Positions 28,328-37,360 of a stretch of DNA of 64,000 nucleotides are shown here, one piece after another. The stretch spans positions 1,488,001 through 1,552,000 of the forward strand of contig NZ_LR738855.1 of NCBI RefSeq assembly GCF_902702935.1, in the 5' to 3' direction. A program made the position numbers and the translations under genes. Numbering within the stretch: the stretch's first letter is position 1; every line of letters starts with the position of its first letter. Under the pieces are notes generated by a model that was not told where the DNA came from, did no database searches, and worked only from the letters and a program-made list of their open reading frames with translations. Origin of the DNA: Corynebacterium rouxii (GTDB lineage Bacteria > Actinomycetota > Actinomycetes > Mycobacteriales > Mycobacteriaceae).

Positions 28328-29674
28328 ATGCCACTAACCTTTGCTCACTCCTTCGCCGATGCTGTCCCCTCCCTCGCAGTCCCGTGGCGCGCTGAACAGT
28401 GGCCTGATCCACATATCATCGTGTTTAATCATGAACTCGGCAAAGAATTAGGTATCGATGAGACTTCCCTCCTCTCGACCATCACGCAACAAGGACATGC
28501 CCAGGCCTACTCAGGACATCAATTCGGCCAGTTCAATCCATTACTCGGAGACGGTCGAGCGCTAGTCCTGGGTGATTGCGCACAAACGAATGCTCCAAAC
28601 GGTCAGTTCGAAATTTCTTTGAAGGGCTCCGGCCCGACTCCTTTTGCGCGCCGGGGCGACGGACGCGCAACCCTTGGCCCCATGTTGAGGGAATATCTTA
28701 TTTCCGAAGCACTTCATGGCCTCGGGGTTCCCACGACGCGATCTCTCGCCGTCATTACAACTGGTATCGATGTCCAACGCGAACGTATGCTGCCCGGCGC
28801 GGTTGTAGCAAGAGTCGCGCAAAATCATCTTCGAATTGGAAGTGTGCAATGTGCCGCAATGCGTGACGACGATTCATTGGCGGCGTTGGTGCATTATGCT
28901 TTGTCGTTTCATGAGGATGCTGTCAGTGATGCGGAGGCGGCTGGATCATTGTTGCGTCGTGTTAGTAGGTCTCAGGCGAAGTTAGTGGCGCAGTGGATGC
29001 GCTTTGGCTTCGTTCATGGTGTGATGAATACCGATAATGTGACGCTTTCTGGACAAACCATTGATTTTGGGCCGTGCGCTTTTATTGATTCTTTTCATCC
29101 GCAAGCGGTCTTTTCGAGTATTGATACCCATGGTCGGTATTCATTTGGGCGTCAGCCCAGCATCATGGGGTGGAATATCGCTCGGTTGGCGGAAGCGCTG
29201 TTACCGCTCATGCCTATTGACGAGGCTCGCGCTATTGTCCAAGAGTTTCCAGATATTTATCGGCGTTCTTGGCTCGATGAGATGGGGCGTGCAGTAGGTA
29301 TTAATTCAGATGATGATCACGCAGCAGGCTTGCTTGATGATTTGATGACGTTATTAGATGTCCATCGTCCGGATTATGCGCAATTCATGCGGAGTCTGAC
29401 TGATGGCACTACTGTTTCTCTTTTCCCTTGGGCGCAGCAATGGGATGCACGAGTTTCTTCACTACGTGTCGCAACTCCTCATAATCCGGTCTATGTTCCC
29501 CGTAATTATCTCGTAGAAAATGCTCTTGAGCTCGCTATGAATTCGGATATGTCTGCGTTTTCTTTACTTTTGGAGGCTGGCAAAAACCCTTATCTTCGAA
29601 AGAAACAATGTAAAAAAATGGAAAATCCTGCCCCTGACACGTGGCAGGATTATGTGACTTATTGTGGCACTTAG
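28328..29674 (+). CDS. selO: SelO-family protein adenylyltransferase (YdiU/UPF0061)
   Basis: SelO is a kinase-fold pseudokinase that AMPylates proteins; it has been linked to redox homeostasis. The 448-residue protein has YSGHQFGQFNPLLGDGRA, the ATP site FEISLKGSGPTPFARRGDGRATLGPMLREYLISEA (read in pieces), and the catalytic HGVMNTDNVTLSG with DFGPCAFID. It ends in CGT with a normal Cys, not selenocysteine. The first ~180 codons and the remainder differ in base composition: G falls short of C on the plus strand before ~28860 and exceeds it after. Converges on cobW with three bases between stops. Confidence 0.93.
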   Translation: MPLTFAHSFADAVPSLAVPWRAEQWPDPHIIVFNHELGKELGIDETSLLSTITQQGHAQAYSGHQFGQFNPLLGDGRALVLGDCAQTNAPNGQFEISLKGSGPTPFARRGDGRATLGPMLREYLISEALHGLGVPTTRSLAVITTGIDVQRERMLPGAVVARVAQNHLRIGSVQCAAMRDDDSLAALVHYALSFHEDAVSDAEAAGSLLRRVSRSQAKLVAQWMRFGFVHGVMNTDNVTLSGQTIDFGPCAFIDSFHPQAVFSSIDTHGRYSFGRQPSIMGWNIARLAEALLPLMPIDEARAIVQEFPDIYRRSWLDEMGRAVGINSDDDHAAGLLDDLMTLLDVHRPDYAQFMRSLTDGTTVSLFPWAQQWDARVSSLRVATPHNPVYVPRNYLVENALELAMNSDMSAFSLLLEAGKNPYLRKKQCKKMENPAPDTWQDYVTYCGT

Positions 29675-29677
29675 GCG

Positions 29678-30802
29678 CTAGCTTTTAGCTGCGTCAGCTG
29701 TGCTCAGTAGTTGTTGAACTTCGGGATCGCTGAGCATGGCGTCATTGAGTAGTTGTTGGGCTTGAGCGTGATCAAAATTTACGCCAATGACGACGATTTC
29801 GTTTGAGGGCGTAATTCCTGCTGATTGCCAGTAACCTGCGGGCACAATCCGTAGGTCAGGTCCGGCTTGGTGCCATACCTGTACCATATCGATTCGGTCG
29901 GAAATCCAGCAGTGTCCTTTGGAACGTACGATGCCCCGCGTTGAGCGCAAAGCGGCTATGAGGCGCTGTCGGTCAAAGGGGCGGTCCCCTTTGAATACGA
30001 AAGAGCTAATTCCATATTCCTCTGTTTCTGGGGTGTGCGGATTGTCTAGTTCTGCAACATACCCCTGATAGGTACGCGCAGTTTCTTCGTCGTAGCACAT
30101 GGCTCCGAGGAGGTCACTGATGGCATTTCGGCTTTCACCACTGGCAGTGATGACTCGACCGTCGACAAGTTTGTCGATACTTGCGCGGGGATTCATGCGA
30201 CGCACGAGTGCTTCGGTGGCATGGTAGCGCTCGTCATCTACAAGGTCTGATTTGGTAATGTAAATCTTGTCAGCGAATTCCACTTGATCAACGAGCAAAT
30301 CAGCAATTGTTCGCTCATCGTCCTCGGTTGCACCTAGATCACGGTCAGTGAGATAGGTTTTCTTGCCCATGTAGGTCAGGAACTGAGAAGCGTCGACAAG
30401 CGTTGCCATCGTGTCGATAGGTGCAATGTCTGCTAAGCGAGTTCCATCGTCCCATACCCATTCAAAGGTGGCAGCAACCGGCATAGGTTCAGATATGCCG
30501 GTTGACTCAATCACGATGTGATCATAGTCGCTGCTAGATGCTAGTGCGCCTACGGACTGGACGAGGTCGTCGCGAAGCGTGCAGCAAATGCAGCCGTTGG
30601 TTAGTTCAACAAATTTGTCTTCGCCGCGTTCGAGATATCCTTCACCTGCGATGAGAGCTGCATCAATATTGATTTCTGAAAAATCATTGACAATGACCGC
30701 TATCTTTTTGGATTCGCGGTTGGCCAGCATTTGGTTGAGAAGTGTGGTTTTTCCTGATCCTAGGAATCCAGACAGGACGGTGACGGGAGTTGGATACGAC
30801 AT
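29678..30802 (-). CDS. CobW/G3E-family GTPase, metal chaperone
   Basis: 374 residues. Walker [16 protein letters not shown] is at residue 11, the metal-binding CxCC motif lies in [14 protein letters not shown] near residue 68, ESTGISEP is the Walker B region, and TKSDLVD is the G4 motif. A CobW_C domain (~residues 245-360) ends at the [13 protein letters not shown] helix. The G3E family inserts metals; proteins of this layout are most often zinc chaperones, while true CobW serves cobalt. Proximity to cob genes is suggestive only, and no Zur site is visible upstream. The name CobW-like is as far as the sequence goes. Confidence 0.88.
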   Translation of the reverse strand: MSYPTPVTVLSGFLGSGKTTLLNQMLANRESKKIAVIVNDFSEINIDAALIAGEGYLERGEDKFVELTNGCICCTLRDDLVQSVGALASSSDYDHIVIESTGISEPMPVAATFEWVWDDGTRLADIAPIDTMATLVDASQFLTYMGKKTYLTDRDLGATEDDERTIADLLVDQVEFADKIYITKSDLVDDERYHATEALVRRMNPRASIDKLVDGRVITASGESRNAISDLLGAMCYDEETARTYQGYVAELDNPHTPETEEYGISSFVFKGDRPFDRQRLIAALRSTRGIVRSKGHCWISDRIDMVQVWHQAGPDLRIVPAGYWQSAGITPSNEIVVIGVNFDHAQAQQLLNDAMLSDPEVQQLLSTADAAKS

Positions 30803-30821
30803 TCCTTAATGGATACCGTTT

Positions 30822-31343
30822 TCAGTTATTATGTGCAACTTCCCGCGTTAACAACGAACGCTTAACGGCAAGACCATAGCGAAATCCACCGTAAGAACCA
30901 TCAGAACGAATTACACGATGACAAGGCACAAATAATGCCACTGGATTGTTCGCACACGCCGACGCCACAGCTCTTACCGCACCTTCATGTCCGCTCATCT
31001 GCGCCAACGTTGTATACGATACTGGCGAACCACTCGGAATTCTTCGAAGCGCAGACCATACTGACATCCGAAAATCGGTAGCCTGTTGCAAAAGTGGCAC
31101 CGTGAGAATCCCCGCGAACTGGCCACCATAGTACGCACTGATGACATTTTGTATAGATAGCGAAACCGTTGCCTTACGCATACTCAGCGGTCGAAGGTCT
31201 CTATGGATCAATCCAACAAGTTCGCTCACATTTTCCGTCCACCCTGATGCCAAAATTTTATGTGTCATCGAATCGGTAACAACACAAAACTGGCCATCAG
31301 GAGTGGAAACAAAACCGTACTCAGCGTGCACAGGCCTCAACAA
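30822..31343 (-). CDS. ogt: Methylated-DNA--protein-cysteine methyltransferase
   Basis: Suicide repair enzyme that removes O6-alkyl from guanine. It is 173 residues with the N-terminal ribonuclease-like domain and the C-terminal active site FVPCHRVIRSDGSYGGFRYG, near residue 140, containing the acceptor Cys. The helix-turn-helix YTTLAQMSGHEGAVRAVASACANNP precedes it. The chosen start is TTG 31343, five bases after an AGAAGG; a GTG at 31331 is the alternative. It overlaps the 3' end of cobB by 23 bases, so it is probably the last gene of the cobO-cobB-ogt run. Confidence 0.92.
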   Translation of the reverse strand: MLRPVHAEYGFVSTPDGQFCVVTDSMTHKILASGWTENVSELVGLIHRDLRPLSMRKATVSLSIQNVISAYYGGQFAGILTVPLLQQATDFRMSVWSALRRIPSGSPVSYTTLAQMSGHEGAVRAVASACANNPVALFVPCHRVIRSDGSYGGFRYGLAVKRSLLTREVAHNN

Positions 31344-32700
31344 ACCTTCTCACCGCGGCGGGAACAGCAGCAGGATGGACATGAAGATAACTAGCATGAA
31401 CATTGCCAGATACGAATCCTTCAACTTTGGGACTTCCATCCCATGCGCGCCAACCCCATGCACTGTCCCAACCAGGCACCACTGAATCTGCAATAGTCGT
31501 GTGATGGAACTCGTGGCCTGTTACTCGTTCACCAGCGCGATAAATCACCGAATCATGTACCACCACTGCATCACGGTATCCCAGTGTGAGGCGACGCCTC
31601 ATAGCACCATGAGTAGGGATAACATCAAGCATCGGACGCCCATCAAGAGTAGATAGCAACCACAATAAGCCGGCACATTCTGCATGTACGGGGATTCCCT
31701 GAGCTATCGCATCACGCACTTGTTGTTTTAGGTCTGCCCGCTGCTCCAGCACGTCACAATGTTCTTCTGGGAAACCACCTGGAATGATCAAACCGTCACA
31801 CTGCGGCAATTGTTCAGACAAAGGATCAAAAGCAACAACCGTTGCGCCAGCAGCAGAAAGCATCTCAACATGTTCCGCATAAGTGAAAGAAAATGCCGGA
31901 CCTCCAGCCAAAGCGATCACTGGTTTACGATCAAGCGCTTTAGCATCGCTCATCCCAATTGCCAACGCCGGATCCCACGCAGGACCGTTATAGGCACAAT
32001 CGGCGAGCTCAATGAGGGCATCAAGATCAACGTGTTCTTCCACCAGAGTTGCCATTGCTGCAACAGCATCTTCAGCCGCATCAAGTTCAACGCTAGTGAT
32101 AAGCCCCAAATGCCGCGACGGGACCTCAGCGTGATCCACTCTCGGAATTGCCCCCAAAACGCGAACACCAACAGCTTCAACTGCTTCACGACAAACCTCT
32201 GCATGCCGATCAGTTCCAACCTTGTTGAGGATCACTCCAGCAATACGAACATGCGGATCAGCAGTGGCAAAGCCACGAACGACAGCTCCCACAGACTGGC
32301 TCATTCCGCGTACGTCGACCACAAGAACCACGGGCAGACCAAGAGCTGCTACGATTTCCGCACTTGAGCCTTGTGCTTGGGCATCCGCAGTATTTTGCCC
32401 CTGTGCAATTCGACCATCAAAAAGGCCCATCACACCTTCGACGACAGCGATATCAGCATTGGCGCTTCCATGCGCATATAACGGACCAATTAAATCGATA
32501 CCGCACATCACAGAGTCAAGATTTCGCCCTTGACGCCCTGCAGCCATACCGTGGTAACCAGGGTCAATATAATCCGGCCCCACCTTAAAAGGCGCAACAC
32601 GCATCCTTTTAGACAACGCGGCCATCATACCTGTTGCGATTGTAGTTTTGCCTGATCCTGATGAGGTTGCAGCGATGACAAACCCCGGTGTTGTTACCAT
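31321..32700 (-). CDS. cobB: Cobyrinic acid a,c-diamide synthase
   Basis: CobB amidates side chains a and c of (hydrogeno)byrinate in cobalamin synthesis, using glutamine and ATP. The 459-residue protein has an N-terminal dethiobiotin-synthetase-like ATPase (SSGSGKTTIATGMMAAL, then YIDPGYH, VVEGVMGLFDG) and a C-terminal class I glutamine amidotransferase-like domain (LIIPGGFPEEH, HAECAGLLWLL with the catalytic Cys, and HEFHHT). The start overlaps the cobO stop by 7 bases. Intact by all motifs. Confidence 0.95.
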   Translation of the reverse strand: MVTTPGFVIAATSSGSGKTTIATGMMAALSKRMRVAPFKVGPDYIDPGYHGMAAGRQGRNLDSVMCGIDLIGPLYAHGSANADIAVVEGVMGLFDGRIAQGQNTADAQAQGSSAEIVAALGLPVVLVVDVRGMSQSVGAVVRGFATADPHVRIAGVILNKVGTDRHAEVCREAVEAVGVRVLGAIPRVDHAEVPSRHLGLITSVELDAAEDAVAAMATLVEEHVDLDALIELADCAYNGPAWDPALAIGMSDAKALDRKPVIALAGGPAFSFTYAEHVEMLSAAGATVVAFDPLSEQLPQCDGLIIPGGFPEEHCDVLEQRADLKQQVRDAIAQGIPVHAECAGLLWLLSTLDGRPMLDVIPTHGAMRRRLTLGYRDAVVVHDSVIYRAGERVTGHEFHHTTIADSVVPGWDSAWGWRAWDGSPKVEGFVSGNVHASYLHVHPAAVPAAVRRFVEACAR

Positions 32701-33314
32701 TCAATGCCCTTTTGCCCCTTGCGACCAACATCCATCGGATGCTTAATCTTTGTCATCTCTGTAACCAAATCCGCTACGTCGATAAGCTCCGGTGCAGCAT
32801 TTCGACCTGTGATCACCACATGTTGAGTTCCTGGGCGGTTCTTCAACGTCTCAACGACATCGTCGACATCAATCCAACCCCACGCAATAGGATACGTAAA
32901 TTCATCGAGTACATAAAAATCATGGGCTTGAGACGCTAACCGCCGCTTAATCTCTTCCCACCCCTCGCGGGCATCACGAGCATGATCCGCATCGGATCCT
33001 TGTTTCTTAGACCACGACCAGCCCTCCCCCATCTTGTGCCATTCGACAGGTCCCCCCACCCCACTATCACTATGTAATTGACCTAGTTGTTTGAACACAC
33101 TCTCTTCGCCAACACGCCATTTTGCAGATTTGACGAATTGGAAAACTCCGATGTTCATACCTTGATTCCATGCGCGTAGCGCCATGCCAAAAGCAGCTGT
33201 TGATTTACCTTTGCCAGGACCAGTATGAACAGCTGTAATCGGCAACAACCTGCGTTGACGAGTAGTTAAACCATCATCTGGAACCGAAGCTGGATCGAGT
33301 TTCCCTTGAGGCAT
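32694..33314 (-). CDS. cobO: Cob(I)yrinic acid a,c-diamide adenosyltransferase
   Basis: CobO (CobA/BtuR type) transfers the adenosyl group of ATP to Co(I) corrinoids. The P-loop GPGKGKSTAAFGMALRAW lies near residue 35, typical of this family, and DFYVLDEFTYPIAWGWID follows near residue 125 with VVITGRNAAPELIDVADLVTEM at the C-terminus. ATG 33314 is preceded by AAGGAGA at good spacing and gives 206 residues starting MPQGKLD. The frame extends to 33368 without conserved sequence. It is followed by cobB with overlap and preceded by the chelatase genes. Confidence 0.94.
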   Translation of the reverse strand: MPQGKLDPASVPDDGLTTRQRRLLPITAVHTGPGKGKSTAAFGMALRAWNQGMNIGVFQFVKSAKWRVGEESVFKQLGQLHSDSGVGGPVEWHKMGEGWSWSKKQGSDADHARDAREGWEEIKRRLASQAHDFYVLDEFTYPIAWGWIDVDDVVETLKNRPGTQHVVITGRNAAPELIDVADLVTEMTKIKHPMDVGRKGQKGIEW

Positions 33315-33439
33315 GCGTGTCTCCTTATACATCCAGTAGTGATGCCGTTGATCATGCGAGTAAGTCATGCTTTCCCATTTTTGTCCGCATAAGCGAACGA
33401 AAAAGCGATAACCGTCGTGTGGTATTTTACCGCGAATAT

Positions 33440-34252
33440 CTACAACGCTTTGATCAAACCTGACACCGAATCAGCGTTAAGTTCGTCAAGTTTGACACAT
33501 ACGCCTTGCAGCTGCTGCGCCAATTCACGAGCCAACCCCAATGTCACACGACCACCAGACTCACAATCAACTACTACGCTGCCGGTAAGCCCTCGACGTG
33601 CGATCCCTTGAGCTGCCGTACGTACCCCTGCCAGCCCCGATCCGCCGGTTGCGCGTCCATCAGATAACACAACAAGTAGAGCACGCCGATTCGGCTCCTT
33701 AATAAATTCTCTCTTGATAACCGAATGTGCCATGTTGAGACCTTCTCCCAGAGGAGTACGACCCCCCGTGGTCACATTCGAAAGCCTCCGATACGCTACA
33801 TCGATCGAACCCGTAGGTGGAAGTACCAGTTCCGGCACTGCACCCCGCACGCTAATAACAGCTACCTTGTCACGCCTTTGATACGCATCACGCAACATCG
33901 ACAGAACAGCACCTGTGACCGATGCCAAGCGATCTTGTCCAGCCATGGAGCCAGAGGCATCGACCACAAATACTATGAGGTTAGATTCCATACCTCTGCG
34001 TAACGATCCTCGAAGATCTTCGGGGCGAAAATCAATCATCGAACTGCGGATACGAGCACCACGTTCAGCAGCCGCAAATATTGATCCCACGATGTTTATT
34101 CCATGCCCGCCACGCACTGCACGCACTGTAGAACCGTTGGCTGAATATGCTTGCGAGCGACGCCCCGCGGCGCCTTCGTTACCTATTCCACTACGCCGAA
34201 GAACCTTAGGAACGAAAGGGGGCGCCTTGAGTAGCGCTGCCCTCCTGCCCAT
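33440..34252 (-). CDS. ChlD-like von Willebrand A half of a split Mg-chelatase-like gene
   Basis: This frame holds the C-terminal half of what is a single ~630-residue ChlI-ChlD fusion in relatives such as M. tuberculosis Rv2850c. The VWA domain shows the MIDAS motif [13 protein letters not shown] near residue 100 and [14 protein letters not shown], the second MIDAS part. The start given (ATG/alternative at 34252) is only the first start codon in frame. Meaningful coding probably begins at [11 protein letters not shown], where it joins the upstream frame at 34215-34222. It has no Shine-Dalgarno of its own. Could be translated by re-initiation, but a frameshift is simpler. Confidence 0.75.
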   Translation of the reverse strand: MGRRAALLKAPPFVPKVLRRSGIGNEGAAGRRSQAYSANGSTVRAVRGGHGINIVGSIFAAAERGARIRSSMIDFRPEDLRGSLRRGMESNLIVFVVDASGSMAGQDRLASVTGAVLSMLRDAYQRRDKVAVISVRGAVPELVLPPTGSIDVAYRRLSNVTTGGRTPLGEGLNMAHSVIKREFIKEPNRRALLVVLSDGRATGGSGLAGVRTAAQGIARRGLTGSVVVDCESGGRVTLGLARELAQQLQGVCVKLDELNADSVSGLIKAL

Positions 34253-35291
34253 CGGAATCAGGAGTCTGAGTTTCTTGATCCTCTAGACGATCTTCGTGAT
34301 CAGATGTTTCGTTTTCTATTTGATCCTCATTTGCTGATTGTTCAGCAGGATCATTCATCTCTGGGTGCTGATCTCGCGCTTCGTCCATAACCTCATCAAG
34401 TTGGTCTTGATCAAGGCCGGGTTCATCAAACGGATCCCTACGACGTCGATGTGGCAGAGCCAGTTCTGCTGCTACCTTGATGTCCTCGTCTGTTACCAAC
34501 GAGTCTCCGCGCCATGCAGCATGAGCAATAGCGGTACGAGCAATAACTAGATCAGCACGCATGCCATCAACGTCAAAAGAAGCACAAATATGGGCGATAC
34601 GTGCCAAATTAGTATCACTAAGCATGACGTTATCGACACGATCTTGCGCGCTTTTGATTGCTTGCGATGTATTCTTGTCTAGAGCAAGCCAGCGTTGTGC
34701 GAAGTCAACAGGATCAGATTCAAAATCGAGTCGTCTGCGCATAATTTCTGCCCGAATCTGAATATCCTTCGATGCTGCCACATCAACGGAGAGTCCAAAA
34801 CGATCGAGCAGCTGAGGCCGCAACTCACCTTCTTCTGGATTCATGGTTCCTACGAGCACAAATCGAGCAGGAGCCGTATGCGAAATACCATCACGTTCAA
34901 CAGTCACACGCCCAGTCGCGGCCGCATCAAGCAGAGCATCGACGAGATGATCAGCCAACAAGTTGACCTCATCGACGTACAAAACACCCTCATGCGCTTG
35001 GGACAATAAGCCCGGCCGAAATTTGGCTTTTCCAGTCGTTAGAACAGTCTCCATGTCTAACGAGCCAACAACTCGATCTTCCGTTGCCCCGATAGGAAGA
35101 TTAACCAGTGGAGCATCACCTAGCAACGCTGCAAATGCACGAACCGTCGTCGTTTTTGCGGTTCCCTTCTCACCGCGGATTACTACTCCACCAATTCGAG
35201 GTGAAATCGCCGTAAGAATTAACGCGAGCCGCAGTTGATCTTGGCCTACAACAGCAGAAAAAGGAAATAGCGGAGACTGCTTCGTTGACAT
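34206..35291 (-). CDS. ChlI-like AAA+ half of a split Mg/Co-chelatase-like gene
   Basis: AAA+ ATPase like the ChlI/BchI subunit of magnesium chelatase. In actinobacteria with aerobic cobalamin genes, such ChlI/ChlD proteins may power cobalt insertion with CobN, so its place beside cobO-cobB fits; this is inference. Residues 1-~290 are ATPase: [19 protein letters not shown] (Walker A), [19 protein letters not shown] (Walker B) and [24 protein letters not shown] (sensor/arginine finger). The last 70 are an acidic linker ([19 protein letters not shown]), as in fused ChlI-ChlD. The frame ends four residues after GSATQGAP, where the next frame takes over. Start ATG has AAAGGA upstream. Confidence 0.82.
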   Translation of the reverse strand: MSTKQSPLFPFSAVVGQDQLRLALILTAISPRIGGVVIRGEKGTAKTTTVRAFAALLGDAPLVNLPIGATEDRVVGSLDMETVLTTGKAKFRPGLLSQAHEGVLYVDEVNLLADHLVDALLDAAATGRVTVERDGISHTAPARFVLVGTMNPEEGELRPQLLDRFGLSVDVAASKDIQIRAEIMRRRLDFESDPVDFAQRWLALDKNTSQAIKSAQDRVDNVMLSDTNLARIAHICASFDVDGMRADLVIARTAIAHAAWRGDSLVTDEDIKVAAELALPHRRRRDPFDEPGLDQDQLDEVMDEARDQHPEMNDPAEQSANEDQIENETSDHEDRLEDQETQTPDSDGQEGSATQGAPFRS

Positions 35292-35314
35292 TATCTAATC
35301 CTTTGAGGAGACGT

Positions 35315-35350
35315 GAGCTACCACGCAGCATGAAATAAACGCCGTAGCTC
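35315..35350. repeat. Short inverted repeat upstream of the ChlI-like gene
   Basis: Arms GAGCTAC (35315-35321) and GTAGCTC (35344-35350), 24 to 59 bases before the ATG. No cobalamin riboswitch core is recognisable here. Confidence 0.35.
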
Positions 35351-35387
35351 CACATGGTCGAACTTCCATTCAGTCTATCTTAATGAA

Positions 35388-35436
35388 AATGCCTCGCCGA
35401 AACGGGCACTTTCTATGTACCGAACGACGAGGCATT
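35388..35436 (-). terminator. Intrinsic terminator of mqo
   Basis: Arms AATGCCTCG (35388-35396) and CGAGGCATT (35428-35436); on the minus strand TTTTCATTAAG follows. The long loop contains a smaller GCCCGTTTCGG pairing. It lies 50 bases after the mqo stop. Confidence 0.75.
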
Positions 35437-35486
35437 GAGATCTATTTTAATCCCATATACACCATTCAAAGGTGTACAAAGCAGCT

Positions 35487-36986
35487 TTACTTCTTATCAA
35501 GCTGCAAAGTCACTTGGGTATGATCCCAGATCTCGTTGAAGAGCTTCTGATCCGTTGCCAAACGGATACCGTATGAAGGAATCATGTCTTTAATCGTTGG
35601 ACCCCATTCCACCATCTTCTGGCCGAAGCAGCGTTCGAGCAGCTCAAGCATGGCAGCTGGAGCGATAGATGCACCAGGAGAGGCGCCCAGGATTCCTGCT
35701 ACGGAGCCATCAGCAGAGTTGATCAATGAAGTACCAAACGCAAGAGTGGAGAATCGAGGACCCACAACCGGCTGAATTGCCTGCACACGCTGACCAGCAG
35801 TGACCAGTTCCCAATCCTCATCCTTTGCATTAGGCATGTATTCACGCAGCGATTCCATGCGCGCAGCCTGATCCTTCATGACTTCCGTGATGAGATACTT
35901 GGTAAGGCCGAACTCTTGCGCACCAACACCCAAGTAGGACATCAAGTTGGTTGGACGAATCGACTTAAAGAGATCCAAATAGGAGCCCTTTTTCAAGAAC
36001 TTCGGAGTCCAACCAGCATAAGGGCCAAACAGCAAACCCTTTTCACCGTCAATTACACGAGTGTCAAGGTGCGGAACCGACATAGGAGGCGCACCAATTG
36101 ATGCCTTGCCATAAACCTTGGCAGCATGCTGTTCAATAATGTCAGGATTAGTGCATCGTAGCCACTGACCCGAAACTGGGAAGCCACCCCAACCACGGAT
36201 TTCCACAATGCCCGTTTTCTGCAGCAATGGCAATGCCATGCCGCCAGCGCCAACAAACACAAAGTTAGCGCGAATAACTTGGGTGTCTCCGGTATGGATA
36301 TTCTTGACCGTCACACGCCACTTAGCGCCATCACGCTTAATGTCTTTAACTTCGTGCCCGTAACGGATCTCGGTGCCATTTTTCTCTGCGGCTTTAAGGA
36401 ATTGACGCGTCTGGGAACCATAGTTGATGTCCGTACCAGCGTCGGTCCATGAAATAGCAACTTTTTCAAACTCGCTACGACCATCAGCCATAAGCGGCAG
36501 CATTTCAGCGAACTTGGCACGATCATCCGTGTATTGCATGTTCGGGAACAGAGGGTGCGCAGCAAGTGCCTCGTAACGCTTCTTCAAATAAGCAACTTGG
36601 TCCTCGCCACGTCCGAAGGATACGTGTGGAACTGGGTTGATCCACTCACGGGGCGAAGGCAAAACGCCTTCGCTTACTTGGTAAGACCAGAACTGACGAG
36701 AAATTTGGAATTTTTCGTTGACGCCCAAAGCCTTGTCAATTTGTACCCGCCCCTTCACCTCAGGCGTGTAGTTCAGCTCGCATAGTGCCGAGTGGCCCGT
36801 GCCAGCGTTATTCCAAGGTGAAGAAGATTCTTGCGCGGGGGCATCCAAGCGCTCGAACATAACCTGGGTCCAGCCAGGTTCCAAGGTGCGAAGCATTGCA
36901 CCCAACGTAGCGCTCATAATGCCGGCACCGATGAGCGCAACATCAACCTCGTCGGTGACTTGTTGCGCAGGGGTGGAGTCTGCCAT
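35487..36986 (-). CDS. mqo: Malate:quinone oxidoreductase
   Basis: Peripheral membrane FAD enzyme oxidising malate to oxaloacetate and reducing menaquinone; the main malate-oxidising enzyme of corynebacteria. FAD-binding motif VALIGAGIMSATLGAMLRTL lies near residue 18. SSSPWNNAGTGHSALCELNYTP, VFVGAGGMALPLLQ and SPGASIAPAAML are other conserved blocks. ATG 36986 with AAGGAAG seven bases upstream gives 499 residues, matching the family; the frame extends to 37079 without conserved sequence. Monocistronic: terminator behind and a long untranslated region in front. Confidence 0.97.
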   Translation of the reverse strand: MADSTPAQQVTDEVDVALIGAGIMSATLGAMLRTLEPGWTQVMFERLDAPAQESSSPWNNAGTGHSALCELNYTPEVKGRVQIDKALGVNEKFQISRQFWSYQVSEGVLPSPREWINPVPHVSFGRGEDQVAYLKKRYEALAAHPLFPNMQYTDDRAKFAEMLPLMADGRSEFEKVAISWTDAGTDINYGSQTRQFLKAAEKNGTEIRYGHEVKDIKRDGAKWRVTVKNIHTGDTQVIRANFVFVGAGGMALPLLQKTGIVEIRGWGGFPVSGQWLRCTNPDIIEQHAAKVYGKASIGAPPMSVPHLDTRVIDGEKGLLFGPYAGWTPKFLKKGSYLDLFKSIRPTNLMSYLGVGAQEFGLTKYLITEVMKDQAARMESLREYMPNAKDEDWELVTAGQRVQAIQPVVGPRFSTLAFGTSLINSADGSVAGILGASPGASIAPAAMLELLERCFGQKMVEWGPTIKDMIPSYGIRLATDQKLFNEIWDHTQVTLQLDKK

Positions 36987-37360
36987 TTTAAACTTCCTTG
37001 AGTATTGCCTTCGACGTATTTCCCAGTGTCCCATGAACCGAAGCCAGCCGATCACTCGGCAACCGCTGTAGGAATTCACACATTTTGTTTCACGTGCTCA
37101 CCAACTACGGTTTGAAGCATCAACCAATACAAAATAGTTGACACATCCTTAAAAATTCAGTTCATCATCGGTTTAGTGTACGCCTGCAAAGCGTTCGTTT
37201 GGGCAATAACTCACCCATTTGCGGCTGGACCTGCATATCTATACAGGAGACCTCCCCCCTAAAGATAGGGTAAAACAAACTCATTGAGGCTAAACAATTC
37301 CGATTGATTCATCTCAGGCTCACTTACCTATGTACACCAAACAGACTAAATTTAGTGGGT
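36987..37360. other. Divergent regulatory region between mqo and the hydrolase gene
   Basis: 374 bases without a gene. It should hold the mqo promoter; on the minus strand TACACT (37175-37180) fits the TANANT -10 and would give a ~180-base leader. A tract of six C lies at 37254-37260 next to small GGAG/CTCC pairing, but I cannot assign it to a known RNA. On the plus side a TAAATT lies right before the hydrolase start. No DtxR or GlxR consensus is clear. Confidence 0.5.
37347..37352 (+). promoter_or_regulatory. Putative -10 of leaderless alpha/beta hydrolase gene
   Basis: TAAATT fits TANANT and ends eight bases before ATG 37361. No Shine-Dalgarno is present in TAGTGGGT. Confidence 0.45.

Noticed and set aside
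28328..29674. Selenocysteine in SelO
   Set aside because: The C-terminus has an ordinary Cys codon and a normal TAG stop; no SECIS-like stem sought or needed.
35292..35486. Cobalamin riboswitch upstream of the chelatase/cob genes
   Set aside because: The gap is short, mostly the mqo terminator, and lacks the conserved B12-box core.
35487..37079. Longer N-terminus for mqo, and similar extensions of ispG, rlmN, frr, pyrH, tsf, yraN, cobO
   Set aside because: In each case a better start with conserved beginning, and usually a Shine-Dalgarno, lies downstream.
37250..37275. C6 tracts (also 38441 and 48105) considered as 6C RNA
   Set aside because: I could not draw the two required C-loop stems around them.
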